Under the pieces are notes generated by a model. It had not been told where the DNA came from. It searched no databases and saw only the letters and a program-made list of their open reading frames with translations. A stretch of 64,000 nt of DNA from Chamaecrista fasciculata (taxonomy: Eukaryota > Streptophyta > Magnoliopsida > Fabales > Fabaceae), in assembly GCA_003254925.1 (NCBI GenBank), contig QANZ01049188.1:470411-534410 (forward strand), given 5' to 3'. Every line of letters starts with the position of its first letter. Position 1 is the first letter of the stretch. Positions 12,739 to 24,000 of this stretch are shown piece after piece. Made by a program: the position numbers and the translations under genes.

Positions 12739-13120
12739 TTTTTCAATAATAGCAAAACGACATGTAAAATCACGGATTAAGTATTGTTAATCAAGATAAT
12801 TCAGATATTATAATTAATCTTCTAGAAGGGTGGGTGTACTGTAAATCCCTGTCCCCATCAATAGCATGTGCTATATATATATATACTTCTAGAAGATGGC
12901 CACAATAATTTTGAAGCATATCCTTCTCTTGCTCGATCCCTTAATAATAACCAGTCCCTTTTGAGATTTGCATTTGTCTCTTTCTTTTAAAAGTGTCACA
13001 CCCCATATATATATAATTTCGCTTTTTCTGATTCCTTTTGTTTGATGTTTGTATTCAATAGCCATATTCCTTAATCCTTCATATTGTGTTGTTGTCACAA
13101 GCTAAGGTATACGATGATCG

Positions 13121-13558
13121 ATGGACTTAAAGGGCACTACCACTTTCGATATATCTTCTTACTTGCTTTTTGAAGCCACTGGTGATTCTGAAGCTGAAGC
13201 CCAGATTTCTGATGATGCTCATGATTATGCTCTTGCCTTATCTGATGATGATGCTCAATCTTGCTGCTATGATCAATCTGAGGCTCACTATGTTGGTGAA
13301 GAAGTCATCAATGGGTACGTGTTCCATGATGAACAAGATGATGATGATGAAATGAAAGAGGATAGTAATGAACATGAGAATGGGAATAAGGAGGCTTGTG
13401 TGTATGGAACATCATATTATATAGAAGAAGAAGATGATGATGATGATGATGATGATGAAGAGATTCAACAACACCACAAATCAACTAATAAGCCCGTTGA
13501 TTCAGTGGATGAGATTGAGAAGAACAGACGCTTCTGGGAAGACTGCTTAGCATCTTAA
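13121..13558 (+). CDS. Small acidic protein of unknown function, 145 aa
   Basis: Single-exon frame, 145 residues, very rich in Asp and Glu; one stretch near residues 102-113 is almost all acidic and comes from a (GAT)n codon run. No signal peptide or membrane segment. The C-terminus NRRFWEDCLAS resembles the conserved tail of a plant family of uncharacterised acidic proteins (from memory, unverified). I do not recognise a function. ATG 13121 was chosen because it opens the long frame. An ATG at 13114 is out of frame and overlaps it, so it could act as a short upstream frame lowering translation. The gene converges with ROPGAP. Confidence 0.7.
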   Translation: MDLKGTTTFDISSYLLFEATGDSEAEAQISDDAHDYALALSDDDAQSCCYDQSEAHYVGEEVINGYVFHDEQDDDDEMKEDSNEHENGNKEACVYGTSYYIEEEDDDDDDDDEEIQQHHKSTNKPVDSVDEIEKNRRFWEDCLAS

Positions 13559-15194
13559 CTATGCCATATATTTTGCTCCAACTTTATCTGTATGTATGTA
13601 TGTATGTATTCTTTTATATGTTTAATCACTCTGTTTAATTTTTATAATTTATAAGTGTACATAAATAAATTTCTAGGTTCTAAACCAATACCTCAATCGA
13701 ATAAACAACTTACTCTTTGAAACATAAAGTTTAATCTCTAAAAGAATTAAACAATAATATACTTGTTAATTTTTTTATAAATTAAAGAGTATACTATTTG
13801 ATTTTTTTAAAGTCTAACGAATATATGTTTGATTTTTTTAAAAATTAAACAGTGTATTTAAATTTTTCGAAGATTGAATCAATCCATAATTATTTAGAGA
13901 TTAAGTTGTTAATGTACTCATATACATTAGTTTCTTTATTCTTTTGTATCTTTAATATAGAAGAAATATAATATTTCTTGTAACAAGACTGGAGTCTAAT
14001 TGAAGGGAGGATATGATGAATTAGGCTACTATTATATGAGATTAATCAGTCTACTATTATATTTCTTGTGTCTAATAGAAGGGAGGATATGATGAATTAG
14101 GCAAGTCTTGAAGATTTCACGGTAAACTAACAATTTGATATCGTTTGATTTTTTAAAAAAAAATCAAATTATGTATTTTAATTCTGGAATTGTTAATTTT
14201 CTCTTTCAATATTATTAAGTAATTTCTTAAACTGATAAAGCTAACTTCATAATTTACATCGCATTTCGTGATACATATCTGCACTTCCTTTTATAACTGA
14301 TCGTCATGGATTGCAAGAGGGACTACACCTTTCTAACATTCTCATTTAGCTTTGTTTATACCATCCATTCTTTAAAATACAGACGATCACGTGCTACCAA
14401 CCATAGAACTATAGAAGGCTTGACCAGTAAAGTTGAGGAGTTTTAACTTTTAAGGCAAGTAATTTTATGAAAATCTCCCTAGAATATCCAAGAATTTTAG
14501 GTAAGAGGCATTCTTAATTCTTATACAGTAGAGCTTTTGTCAGACATGATTTTGGATATCTACCATGTTAAAAGTTGTCAACTTTTTTATTCATTTCTGA
14601 ATGGAAAGAGAAAATGCCGTTAAAGGAAACCTATTTAGTTGATGAACTTGCCTACAGCAGAATAATATTGGTTTAGAAGAAGCTTCTCATCTTTCACTTG
14701 TAGAATTTCAATCTGTTGCTTAATAGTTAATTGCCAGTTGTGATAATAGAAGTAAGGGAAAGATGTGAAAACTAATCTTGTACACTAATGGAAAAGGATT
14801 CGATGTGGAGATATTACACTGATGGATTATGAAATCCATTAAATTCTGATCATACATAACGTACATAACCAACCAAGCTTCCTAAGAATTCATCAATTTC
14901 ACCTATTCGGAATCTGAAAATAAGGCTGGCTACTCCTTAAACGGTAGCTCATCCCTATCTCCATGTGTCGTGTTAGAATTTCTGAGTACAGAAACATACA
15001 GAACAGAAGAAGAACTATGTCAAATTCAGCCCTAAACTGAACATGACCTTCACTTCACTTCACACAATCCGCATCATCATCAACCAAACACTTCCTAAAC
15101 CATGTATTAATATACACAAGCAGCCCAGCTTGCAAGACAAAATCTGAAACAAGGTCCTCATTCAAACACTTCTAAATGGAAATGCATGCAACTC
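13559..15194. other. Intergenic region between convergent genes
   Basis: AT-rich and without a gene. It has a short repeat pair: a 33-bp unit at 13994-14026 is repeated at 14070-14102 with about one mismatch, with CTACTATTATAT copies between. The part next to 15194 is the ROPGAP 3' UTR. Confidence 0.6.
13994..14102. repeat. Tandem partial duplication, 76-bp period
   Basis: The unit containing GAAGGGAGGATATGATGAAT occurs twice in direct orientation, with CTACTATTATAT also duplicated between the copies. Confidence 0.8.
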
Positions 15195-17559
15195 CTAATT
15201 GGATGGGAACAGTGAGACTGGTGAAATTGAATCTTTCAATTTATCCATCATCTCCACATCATTATTGTTACTGCTTGAACATCCTATTGATGGACTGCTG
15301 GTGGCGTCAACATTCGATGATCTGGCTGAAGTTTGAGCTGTCCTTGATTTCTCGCCATAAGTGAAACTCGAGCAGGAAATCCCGGTTTTGCTATCAGTAA
15401 ATGAAATAGCAGATTCCATGTTATAGCCAGAGCAACTTCTGGGGCTACTAGCATAGCCATCATCTTGAAAATATCCACCTGGTTCTCCGGAGCATCCTTT
15501 TGTGTTCTCATCCAACTTCTGCAAGAAGCATTCCTCTATCTCACTTAATGATGATTCAGCCCCACCTTCTTCATCCTCTTCACTGCTATGGCAATGGCTA
15601 TGATCATTATTATCATCGTAGTCTGACTTGGTCCCTCTCAATTCCCCACTGGTCTCCATTTCTTGCTGACTGTTATATCCATCCTCAGATTGACGATCTG
15701 ATGAACGAAATGACATGGGTGAGTATCCTCCTGTTGTTGTTTCTTCACGTTCTCTAAGAGTTTTCATTATCAAGGTCTTGAGTAAGTTCATCACTTGGAC
15801 AGCATGCATCAGAGCGGTTAATGGATCAGACATCTGTTACACAAGGCCAAATTAAAAAACAAGATGATTTCCAATTCCAAGTGTTCATACTTTAGAATTA
15901 TGCCATCTGAAAAAAATAGATTAAATTAATGATTTGGCCCCTGAAAGATGACAAATTTCTCAATTTAGTCCCTGAAAGATGAAGTTATGAGATTTAGTCC
16001 CTTACAAATGCAATTACAATTAATTTGGTCTTTTTATTTAGATATTAATTCAAATTTGACGGTTAATATAATTTCTTAACATCAACTATTAAGTATAATA
16101 TCAACAAAATTTAGAACCATATAAGATTTTTCATTAAACTTTAGTTAGTATTTTTAACCAAATGACTAAATTGATTATAATTACATTTTTCAAGGACTTA
16201 TTCATATAATTTTATCTTCCAGAGACTAAATTGAGAAAGCTACCATCTTTCAGAAACTAAAGCATTAATGTACTCAAAAATATATGCAGAGATGAATCAT
16301 CTAAACAGAAAAAGGGTATGAAGAGCTAGCCATACTTGAGTCATGTTTGGAGAAAAAACCATAGCAATATTTCTGGCATTCATTTTGTTATATTCCTCCT
16401 CCTCTACAACATCAGCCATGAGATCAATAGCCCAATTGAGCAAAGCAGCTTCAGTAGGTTTTAGCTGCTTCACAAGCTCAACAGAGGCTTCTTCTGTGTT
16501 ACACTGAAGAACTTGTTCAGGAGAGAGACCATCTAGCACTCCTGAAGGAAGCTCTCTGAACCACGCTTTGATTAGCCCTGCCAAGCAGTGCACATCAATG
16601 TCATCAGGCACAATCCCCCTATTCAATTGGTCCCTCACATGCTCTTCTTGACTGTTCTCTGGGTTTATCCGAAATATTCCTTCACGCTGAAAAATCATAA
16701 AAATAAAAACAAAGATGAATCATGAATCTGCAGCTGAATGCTTGCTCTTGGTTATTACAAATACATAGCTAAATCCTCATTGTCATAATTTTGGTACCTT
16801 TAGTCCTCCCTGTGAATATAAACGCTCCTGCATTAGCAACAGAATAGTAGGGACACTATTTCCTTTCGAATCATAAGAACACTGCATTGATTCTGCTGAG
16901 ACCCCGAACACACTTACACTGCAAATTTTGACATTTGAAATCAAAGTTAGGAAATGCAAAATAGCAGACAACCGATATACTTTGAAGTTTAAAACATACA
17001 ACACGTTAAGCTAGCAAGCCAAATGCCCCAAACCTAAAACAAAACAACCTCAAGCTTTCCTTCCCATTTTGCAACATTTTCTTCACCTTTTTTTTCCCCC
17101 ATCTAAACGAAGACTAATTAATTAGACTATTGAAAAATAACACGCAGCTAAAATGCTTCACAGTAATGTTCTTCGCTAACCCTAAATGTAAAGCAAAATG
17201 TAAAGAGGAAAATGAAGATGCGGTGAAGTTAGTTACCTAGCACTGGGGACCCGACCCGGGATCTCGACCTCGAACTCAACGGGAAGACCTAAGAAGCCAT
17301 TGAAGCGGTCGAAGGTGACGTGAGTGATGTGCTGGACGTTTGTGGGCCATCCGATCTCCATGTGATGAACGGTGGAGATGACATCGTCGGGTCGATCCAC
17401 GCGACACGCAACCATGGATTTTCTTAAGGCGGCTAAGAGAAATGCCACCAACGACAGCTGGTTCTGCTCTTCTTCGGCGGCGGCGGCGGCTCTTCCTCCC
17501 TTCGTTCCTTTCCCTCCGCCGCATCCTCCGCCCTTCGTCACCATCACTAACCCCATCAT
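15195..17559 (-). CDS. ROPGAP2: ROP GTPase-activating protein with CRIB motif (RhoGAP)
   Basis: Four exons on the minus strand: 17559-17237, 16918-16798, 16686-16336, 15833-15195; 1434 nt, 477 aa. The CRIB motif is at residues 69-95 (IGWPTNVQHITHVTFDRF) just before the RhoGAP domain. The GAP domain spans about 130-265 and holds the arginine-finger motif EGIFRI (Arg154) and the conserved NARNIAMVFSPNMTQ helix. The C-terminus is acidic and Ser-rich, with GlySer-rich and coiled segments. Plants use this CRIB-RhoGAP combination to switch off ROP GTPases at the plasma membrane in polar growth and hypoxia signalling (family knowledge). A Gly/Ala/Glu-rich low-complexity N-terminus precedes the conserved LLAALRKSMVACRV block. 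An adjacent Met is possible as start; I used the first. Arabidopsis ROPGAP2 is, as I recall, At4g03100, next to BRN1. Confidence 0.93.
15925..16269. mobile_element. Inverted-repeat MITE in ROPGAP intron 3
   Basis: The left end ATTAATGATTTGGCCCCTGA and the inverted right end ATTAATGCTTTAGTTTCTGA begin arms that stay alignable for about 60 bp, sharing CTGAAAGATG and TTTCTCAATTTAGTC. The 345-bp element lies wholly within the third intron and has no coding capacity. Confidence 0.7.
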
Positions 17560-18512
17560 TCTTCTCTTCTCTTCTCTTCTCTTATCTTCTCTCTCTATAT
17601 GTTTCTCTCTCTTCTGCGAGAGATTTTAAATTTGAGGGATGGGTGTGAATTAATGAGTTTTGTTGGGTTGCATTCAAGATTTCAAGTTTTTGAAGCTCTC
17701 TCACTATCTTTCTCTCTCTACTCTCAACTTCAAACGGCCACTCGTTTCAAATTTCTTACTTTATCGATCTACAGTTCTCTCTCCTTTTTGTCCTTCCTCT
17801 TCTACCTATTTACCATAATGCCACTCAACTATAATTAAGTTTCAAGTCTTAAGTCTTAACTCAACCCATAATTATTCTTCTAAGTTTTCATTATTGCTTC
17901 CGGTGACCTAGCTAGGATTTGATTGGATTACCCTTAGTTAATCATTTAATTGATTGCCTCTTTCTTTCTTTTTTTCCTGATTGAGGGCCATTGGCTTGGA
18001 TTTAATGATTTCTAAATATATATATCTACGAGTTCTTTAAGTACTTATCAAGTTCAATGATTGCGCTGCATCAAAAAAAGATGATAATTTGCAAATATAT
18101 CCATAAATCAATCATATTCCTGATTAATCATTGTTTTCATAATTATGACAAATTTTCTTGTTATTTCGTAATTATTTATCTGATAAAAAAGACATTCTCA
18201 CAGCCGTTCGTTTTGTTCATCAAATATATATTGTGAATAAAGCGATATATATATATACGATTATATTTTCATTTGCTATATATATATATGCCAGCCGAAG
18301 AGACAAGATGTTCGTGTTTAATAGTGGAAGAAGATTGCAAACACGTGTCTCCCACCACTTACTGATCACTCTCTAATTACAAGTTAATTACTAGAGAACA
18401 AATTATCTACCTTTTCCATGTGCGTTTCAACACTAAAACCAATTTACACATGAATTAATCAAAAATCGTGCATGCATGACAAAATGCAAATTACTAATAT
18501 TTTTGTTTTTCT

Positions 18513-18607
18513 TCTTCTTTGAACCATTCTGACCGGTGGACGTGTGTGTGCAAATATTNTTTTCCTCTTTGAACCATTCTAACCGGTGGACGTGTGTGTG
18601 CAAATAT
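18513..18607. repeat. Direct repeat around a single N (18559)
   Basis: A 46-48-bp unit containing GAACCATTCT and ACCGGTGGACGTGTGTGTGC occurs on both sides of the single undetermined base at 18559, with one or two mismatches. It looks like two overlapping sequence ends joined without being collapsed. Confidence 0.75.
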
Positions 18608-19828
18608 AAATTAAATGAAAATGACTTTAGAATCACACTATAGGCTAGCTAGCTAGAAAGACAAATAACCAATTTCCGAGAAAATCCTAAGTAATGAAGA
18701 TGAAGACATATACATTATAGAGATATTGATATATAACTGGTTGGAAAAATGGCATTCGAATTTGTGGAAGACCGTTAAGAAAAGGCAATCTTTTGAGGGC
18801 CTTTGGTCGATGAAAATGAATGATCCTTGATTGACCCAAACAATTAACCATCGTACACTCATAGCGTTTGCTTTTTCTCTTTTTGATATTTTTTTTGGTT
18901 GAGAATGGAGACAGCTTTTGTGTCTCCAACAACCATGGGTCCTTTTGATGTGATTCGCGTGATTAAAGGAGAGGGTATGTACATATAAATATGTTGGCCC
19001 TTGTAATCATTGGTTTACCAAAACATTTGTCCTTTTGTTTAAACTATTTGGAAATTTGGATCCTATGCAACAATTGTCTCTAATCTTTGGGCCAAGTGCT
19101 TTCTCACATTATACATATGAAGTTATGAACCACACCTATTTCATTAATTCATGCTATCCCTTTCTCTATATCTCTCATGTAATGTGCCACCCATAACTTT
19201 TGAAGAATTATATTCAGTTTGGTTCACCGGTTATGCTCAACTGCTATTCTATTAGATCATCAACTAAAAAAATTAAATCACATTAATAGTGTAAAGTTTT
19301 CCACTTAATGAACATACTAAATAGTCAAACCTACTACTTATTACCTGATTCAATATCACCTTAGTAACAACTACACAATAACTATTAAGGTGCATGGCCA
19401 TAAATATTAAATTATTAATTATCAAATTTTGTCATTATTATTTTGTATAATTTATAATTAACCTTAAAGAGGCAGTGTTGACCTCTTAGGCTCTTACCCT
19501 TAAGGAGTCAACCTTGATGTGACCTATATGCGTTTTATATTTTTATTTACATTTCTCAACAGGAAATAATTCTTTATTGTCATTTTCACCCATTTGTATG
19601 CGCTTGTTGAACAATAATTAATAAGAACACACACTAAACAATTTCCTTTCTATGAAGTCACCGCAGAGAAATCAACCAAAGCTTAGGTAATTAACGAAAG
19701 CTGGGATATTTAAGGAAATTAAGCTCTGGTAGTGATGTTGACTTCTTGTACATAAATAATTAATGATATATATATATATATAGATGAAGATCTGTTCATG
19801 GTGTGGGACTGTGGGGATGCATTGTATT

Positions 19829-19883
19829 TCAGGCTTGATTGGTACGTAGATACTATATATATATCAGGCTTGGTTGGTACGTA
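19829..19883. repeat. Two-copy tandem repeat, 35-bp period
   Basis: TCAGGCTTGATTGGTACGTA (19829-19848) recurs as TCAGGCTTGGTTGGTACGTA (19864-19883) with a TA-rich spacer. Confidence 0.75.
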
Positions 19884-20407
19884 TATAATATTAAAAATAG
19901 CTTGAAAGGGTACGTAATAATATTAGAGGGGTAAAAGTTAAAATACGGAACATAAGGTTTAATTAGCTTCTTGAGCGTAATAATGAAATTAGTGCATTAA
20001 TTGCACTGATTGGTTTCTCTGATCAGCCACGCGGGATTGAAATGCATGTAACAAATTAATTGACTTACTGTGTGCATTATGTGACGTTACTTTGCATGTA
20101 TATTAAACTTAATTATATATATCGCTATCGCTTTATATATACAGCGTAGGATATGGAGGGATATCATGAGGAGTCATCCCTGGAGCTACTGCTAGCTATG
20201 GATCGGAGAGAGTTTAATTTATTTGGGGACCACTTAATTGATCAGATCAGAATTGAAATTGGAAAATAGCTTGCTAGCTAGATACTAGATAGGCTTTTAC
20301 AAATAGAGAATACTCCAGTATGTATAGTATACGTAGGCTTTGGCGGTTTCCTTCTTCCTCATTAATTGTAACTTGATCAAATTCATTCCAGCTAGCTAGG
20401 TATTTTT

Positions 20408-20575
20408 GATATCCCTAAGTTGATGGACTAAAGACTAATCATCCCCGGATCTAAACTTCATTTAAGGGTTTGTCGCTGGCCAAGTGGTTGCTCCATACAC
20501 AAAGTGGGAATCAAACCCCCGACATTTGCTTAAACAACCTAGTGAGCTAACCACTAAACTAACCAAACTTGGTTA
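20408..20575 (-). mobile_element. tRNA-derived SINE
   Basis: On the minus strand the head reads AGTTTAGTGGTTAGCTCA (A-box-like) and then GGGGGTTTGATTCCC (B-box-like). The body follows with TTGGCCAGCGACAAA and ATCCGGGGATGATTAGTC. The tail matches the copy at 27885-28040, so both belong to one family. Confidence 0.7.
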
Positions 20576-20748
20576 GTCAGCTAGCTATTTTTATTTTACA
20601 GCATTAATAACATTGAATTTGAATTAGTAAAGGGTGGGTGGGCCCTGAGCCCGAGAATCCGAATGAAAAGGAAAATTGGATCCTAAAAGAGAATGAAAAA
20701 GGCCAACATGGATGAATATAATGGGCCAACCGTGTGAACTTCCAAGAA

Positions 20749-21449
20749 GACGAGGAGCGCACCTTGTCGTATCCTTGTCCACTCCTCACGTAGGACCTTG
20801 TTACTGTGGGAGTAGGACCCTTTTCTACCTTCTTCAACCTTCATTCATTCAACTTCAACAACTTTTTAGTTTAATTACTAGATATATATTCTCCTAGTTT
20901 TGAAAACTCTACTGAACTGGTGATTTTGACGATCAATTCAATTAGAATAGGGTGTAATTTGATTTCAAATAATTAAAATCGATTAAGAATCGTTTCAACC
21001 GGTTTAAAACTGAAAAAATCAATATAATAAAAATTGATTAATTTTTGTGATTGACCCGGTTCACATAATTTATGTATTAGTATTCTTTAAGATGTCGTTN
21101 GACGAGGAGCGCACCTTGTCGTATCCTTGTCCACTCTTCACGTAGGACCTTTTTACTGTGGGAGTAGGACCCTTTTCTACCTTCTTCAACCTTCATTCAT
21201 TCAACTTCAACAACTTTTTAGTTTAATTACTAGATATATTCTCCTAGTTTTGAAAACTCTACTGAATTGGTGATTTTGACGATCAATTCAATTAGAATAG
21301 GGTGTAATTTGATTTCAAATAATTGAAATCGATTAAGAATCGTTTCAACCGGTTTAAAACTGAAAAAATCAATATAATAAAAATTGATTAATTTTTGTGA
21401 TTGACCCGGTTCACATAATTTATGTATTAGTATTCTTTAAGATGTCGTT
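20749..21449. repeat. 350-bp near-identical direct repeat joined at a single N (21100)
   Basis: Bases 20749-21099 and 21101-21449 are almost identical, with about three substitutions or single-base gaps and a 2-base TA-run difference; they are separated only by one N at 21100. The arrangement is more like two alleles or overlapping contig ends placed in series than a real tandem duplication. Confidence 0.85.
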
Positions 21450-21605
21450 ATCTATCTATATATCTGTACAAAGAAATTAAACAAAATATTTGAATTCAAA
21501 TCTTAAGAGATTTGTATACATATTTGTTTGCTTAATTTTTTACTTTTAAAATCGCAATTGTGTCACATAAATTTCGTCTACCAATTTAATCATATATTTA
21601 TAATT

Positions 21606-22679
21606 GGCCAAAGCGCGAATTTGATCCTGTATCTTTGCTCCAGATCCCAAATCAGTCCTATATCTTTTTTAGTCGCAGTTTTGGTCTCATATATTTTGAA
21701 AACCTTCCACCATTAGTCATTCGTCCATTTTAAACCGTTAACTAGACAAATTAAGTCAAGAAAAATTACAGATCAATCCTTTAAATTATATTTTAGTCCT
21801 GAAAACTTCAAGTCCCTTTCACTTTAGTCCCTGCCTATTAAAATAAAAGTGAAAGAGCATCCCTGAAGATTATCAAACTTTTCGTCGTGGTCCCTAATTC
21901 ATAAATTCTTCGTAAAATGGAATAGAAATGCAAAAACAACACAAATTAAAGCAAATGACATATGGACCAAAAATAAAAACGCATAAAGTTTAAAACCCAC
22001 CAGAAAAATACCTCAAAATCACCGAAAAAAAGTACGTTAATTGTCGAGAAACTCAAGAACTCATCCAAACTTTCTTCTATCACCTCCCTCTGAACGAGTT
22101 TGGATTTAAAAAAAAATTCTTGAAGCATTTAAGGGCGATTTGAGTGAGATAGAGGTTTTTGGATGAGTTTTTGAGTTTCTCGGTGATTTTCGTACTTTTT
22201 TCAGTGAGTTTGAGGCATTTTCAGGTGGGTTTTAACTTTTAAACTTTTTGCGTTTTTAGTTTTGGTTCCTCTGTCATTTGTTGTAATTTGTGGTTTTTGC
22301 ATTTCTATTCTATTTCTTGAAGAATTCATAGATTAGAGACCGAGATGTAATGTTTGAGAATCTTCAAGGATGCTCTTTCACTTTTATTTTGACAGCCAGG
22401 AACTGAAATGAAAGGGACTTGAAGTTTTCAAAGACTAAACTGTAATTTAAAGGACTAATTTGTAATTTTTCCTTACTTAATTTGCTTAATTAATGGTTTA
22501 AAATAGACGGAGAACTAACAGTGGGAGGTTTTCAAAACGTATGAGACCAAAACTGAGATAAAAAATTATAGGACTAATTTGGGACCTAGAGCAAAGATGA
22601 CCAAATTCTAGACAAAAAAAGATATAAGACTGATTTGGGACCTGGAGCAAAGATACAGGACCAAATTCGTACTTTGGCC
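21606..22679. mobile_element. 1074-bp long-hairpin Mutator-like element with 9-bp TSD
   Basis: Perfect 9-bp target-site duplications TTTATAATT lie at 21597-21605 and 22680-22688. The ends GGCCAAAGCGCGAATTTG and, inverted, GGCCAAAGTACGAATTTG open terminal inverted repeats that continue through almost the whole element to a centre near 22100, making it a nearly complete palindrome of about 500-bp arms. The right arm has an internal duplication of the subterminal GGACCTGGAGCAAAGAT segment. No transposase frame. The 9-bp duplication and long inverted repeats fit a non-autonomous Mutator-type element. Confidence 0.85.
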
Positions 22680-22701
22680 TTTATAATTTTAGACAAATCA
22701 C

Positions 22702-23197
22702 TAGGGGTGTACATGGCCGAGTTTCAGCCATACCCGAGACCCGGCCCGGTACAGACTCGGGCCGGGCCACCGGGTCCATTCGAGCCGACCGGGCCAATTG
22801 TTTTTTTAAATTTTTTTTATATTACTTATTTAAGTTATTTATTCATTATATATGATTTTTAACTTGTATATATTGATAAAAAGAAAAATTAATTTTAGAT
22901 CACTTTAATAATGTTTTTATTATTAAAAACATTTAATTTGATTTTTTTGTTAAAAAATTATTAATTTAATTGATCATTAAGTATATATTTTATGTATTTT
23001 TTTAATATATAATTAATAAAAATAAGAATACATGTATATTATTTACAATAAAAAAATATTTTATAAAAAAACATATAAATATATATAATAGAAATAAAAA
23101 AAATTAAATTATGTGTATACCCGATGCGGGCCGAGTAGGGCACCAATACCCGGGCCCCGGCCCGCCGGGCCGGATTGGGTTAAACTTGTACACCCTA
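22702..23197. mobile_element. hAT-type MITE, 496 bp, with 8-bp TSD
   Basis: Perfect 8-bp target-site duplications CAAATCAC lie at 22694-22701 and 23198-23205. The ends are TAGGGGTGTACA and, inverted, TAGGGTGTACAA. Subterminal DNA is strikingly GC-rich (CCCGGCCCGG, GGGCCGGG runs) around an AT-rich core. The 8-bp duplication and TAGGG-type ends are typical of hAT elements. No coding capacity. Confidence 0.85.
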
Positions 23198-23323
23198 CAA
23201 ATCACAGTGCTCTCTCTCTCACAATAATGACATGCTTCTACGTTTGTTTATTTAATTAACCAACACTCCCTCCCTCCCTCCAAACGCCGTTAATTTTCAA
23301 ATTTCAAAACTTGCGTAATGCGT

Positions 23324-23374
23324 ATACATGTTATTATGTATTTTTTTTTTTGGCCTGATACATGTTATTATGTA
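23324..23374. repeat. Micro-insertion with exact 17-bp direct repeats
   Basis: ATACATGTTATTATGTA occurs exactly at 23324-23340 and 23358-23374. Between them are 17 bases, eleven T followed by GGCCTG. On the minus strand this is CAGGCC plus an A11 tail inside a perfect target-site duplication. Confidence 0.75.
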
Positions 23375-23616
23375 TGACTGCTAGCATTTGCCGTCTTTTT
23401 CAATATTTCACTCTGTCCGTTCTCTATGCGCAATATAATACCACATTACTCTTTGGCTCTTTCTCATCTATTTTTTGTTATTAATATATAACAAGCTCTG
23501 AGAATCCGTGTCATATTAATTTAACTTTATTATACTGATTTGGGAATTAAGCTTTAGATATATCAAATATATATACAAACTTGAATTCATTACATTTGTA
23601 TAACATTATGTGACGT

Positions 23617-24000
23617 GTCGCCAGCTGGACCAATCCAAGGACTACACGAAGAACAAATCAGCTGCACAGTTGGACGAGGTGGACCACAGACAGGTGGCAG
23701 CAGAGGAGGAAAACGTGAAGACTCAAATACTCAGGAAGAGCGTGAGGATGCGACGACCAACCTGGAAAGTAGCTGGCAAATGATTGATATGGGAATTGTG
23801 GGGAATTGTAGGAGGCAGGCTAATTGTGAAACTTCTCTCCTCTGGCATATTCTCTCTCTCCCCAGTCTGATTCTATCTTCTTTTCTTCTGTATTGTTCTT
23901 ACTTTTCGTATGGAGGTGTAGGTCTTTACTATTGTGATTCTGAACTTTTAGTACCTGAGACATTTATACCTAATATCTGGTAGAGACGTTATTTACTATC
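23617..24000 (+). mobile_element. Possible LTR-retrotransposon relic
   Basis: From about 23618 a short frame rich in charged residues runs for roughly 55 codons and ends RKSVRMRRPTWKVAGK-stop, which vaguely resembles basic tails of retroelement polyproteins. It is followed by a purine-rich patch and a TG-starting stretch. GC content is higher than around it. No diagnostic protease, reverse transcriptase or integrase motif is visible, so this call is weak. Confidence 0.25.

Larger units (their letters stand above)
11139..13120. other. BRN 3' flank and intergenic DNA
   Basis: AT-rich DNA with the BRN 3' UTR, three oligo(A/T) micro-insertions with flanking direct repeats (11725-11766, 12206-12247, 12697-12738) and, near 12871-12884, a TATATA stretch that may serve the acidic-protein gene downstream. 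No other gene seen. Confidence 0.6.

Noticed and set aside
17372-17648. Plus-strand frames opposite ROPGAP exon 1
   Set aside because: They are shadows of the Gly/Ala-rich coding exon and the CT-rich leader on the minus strand.
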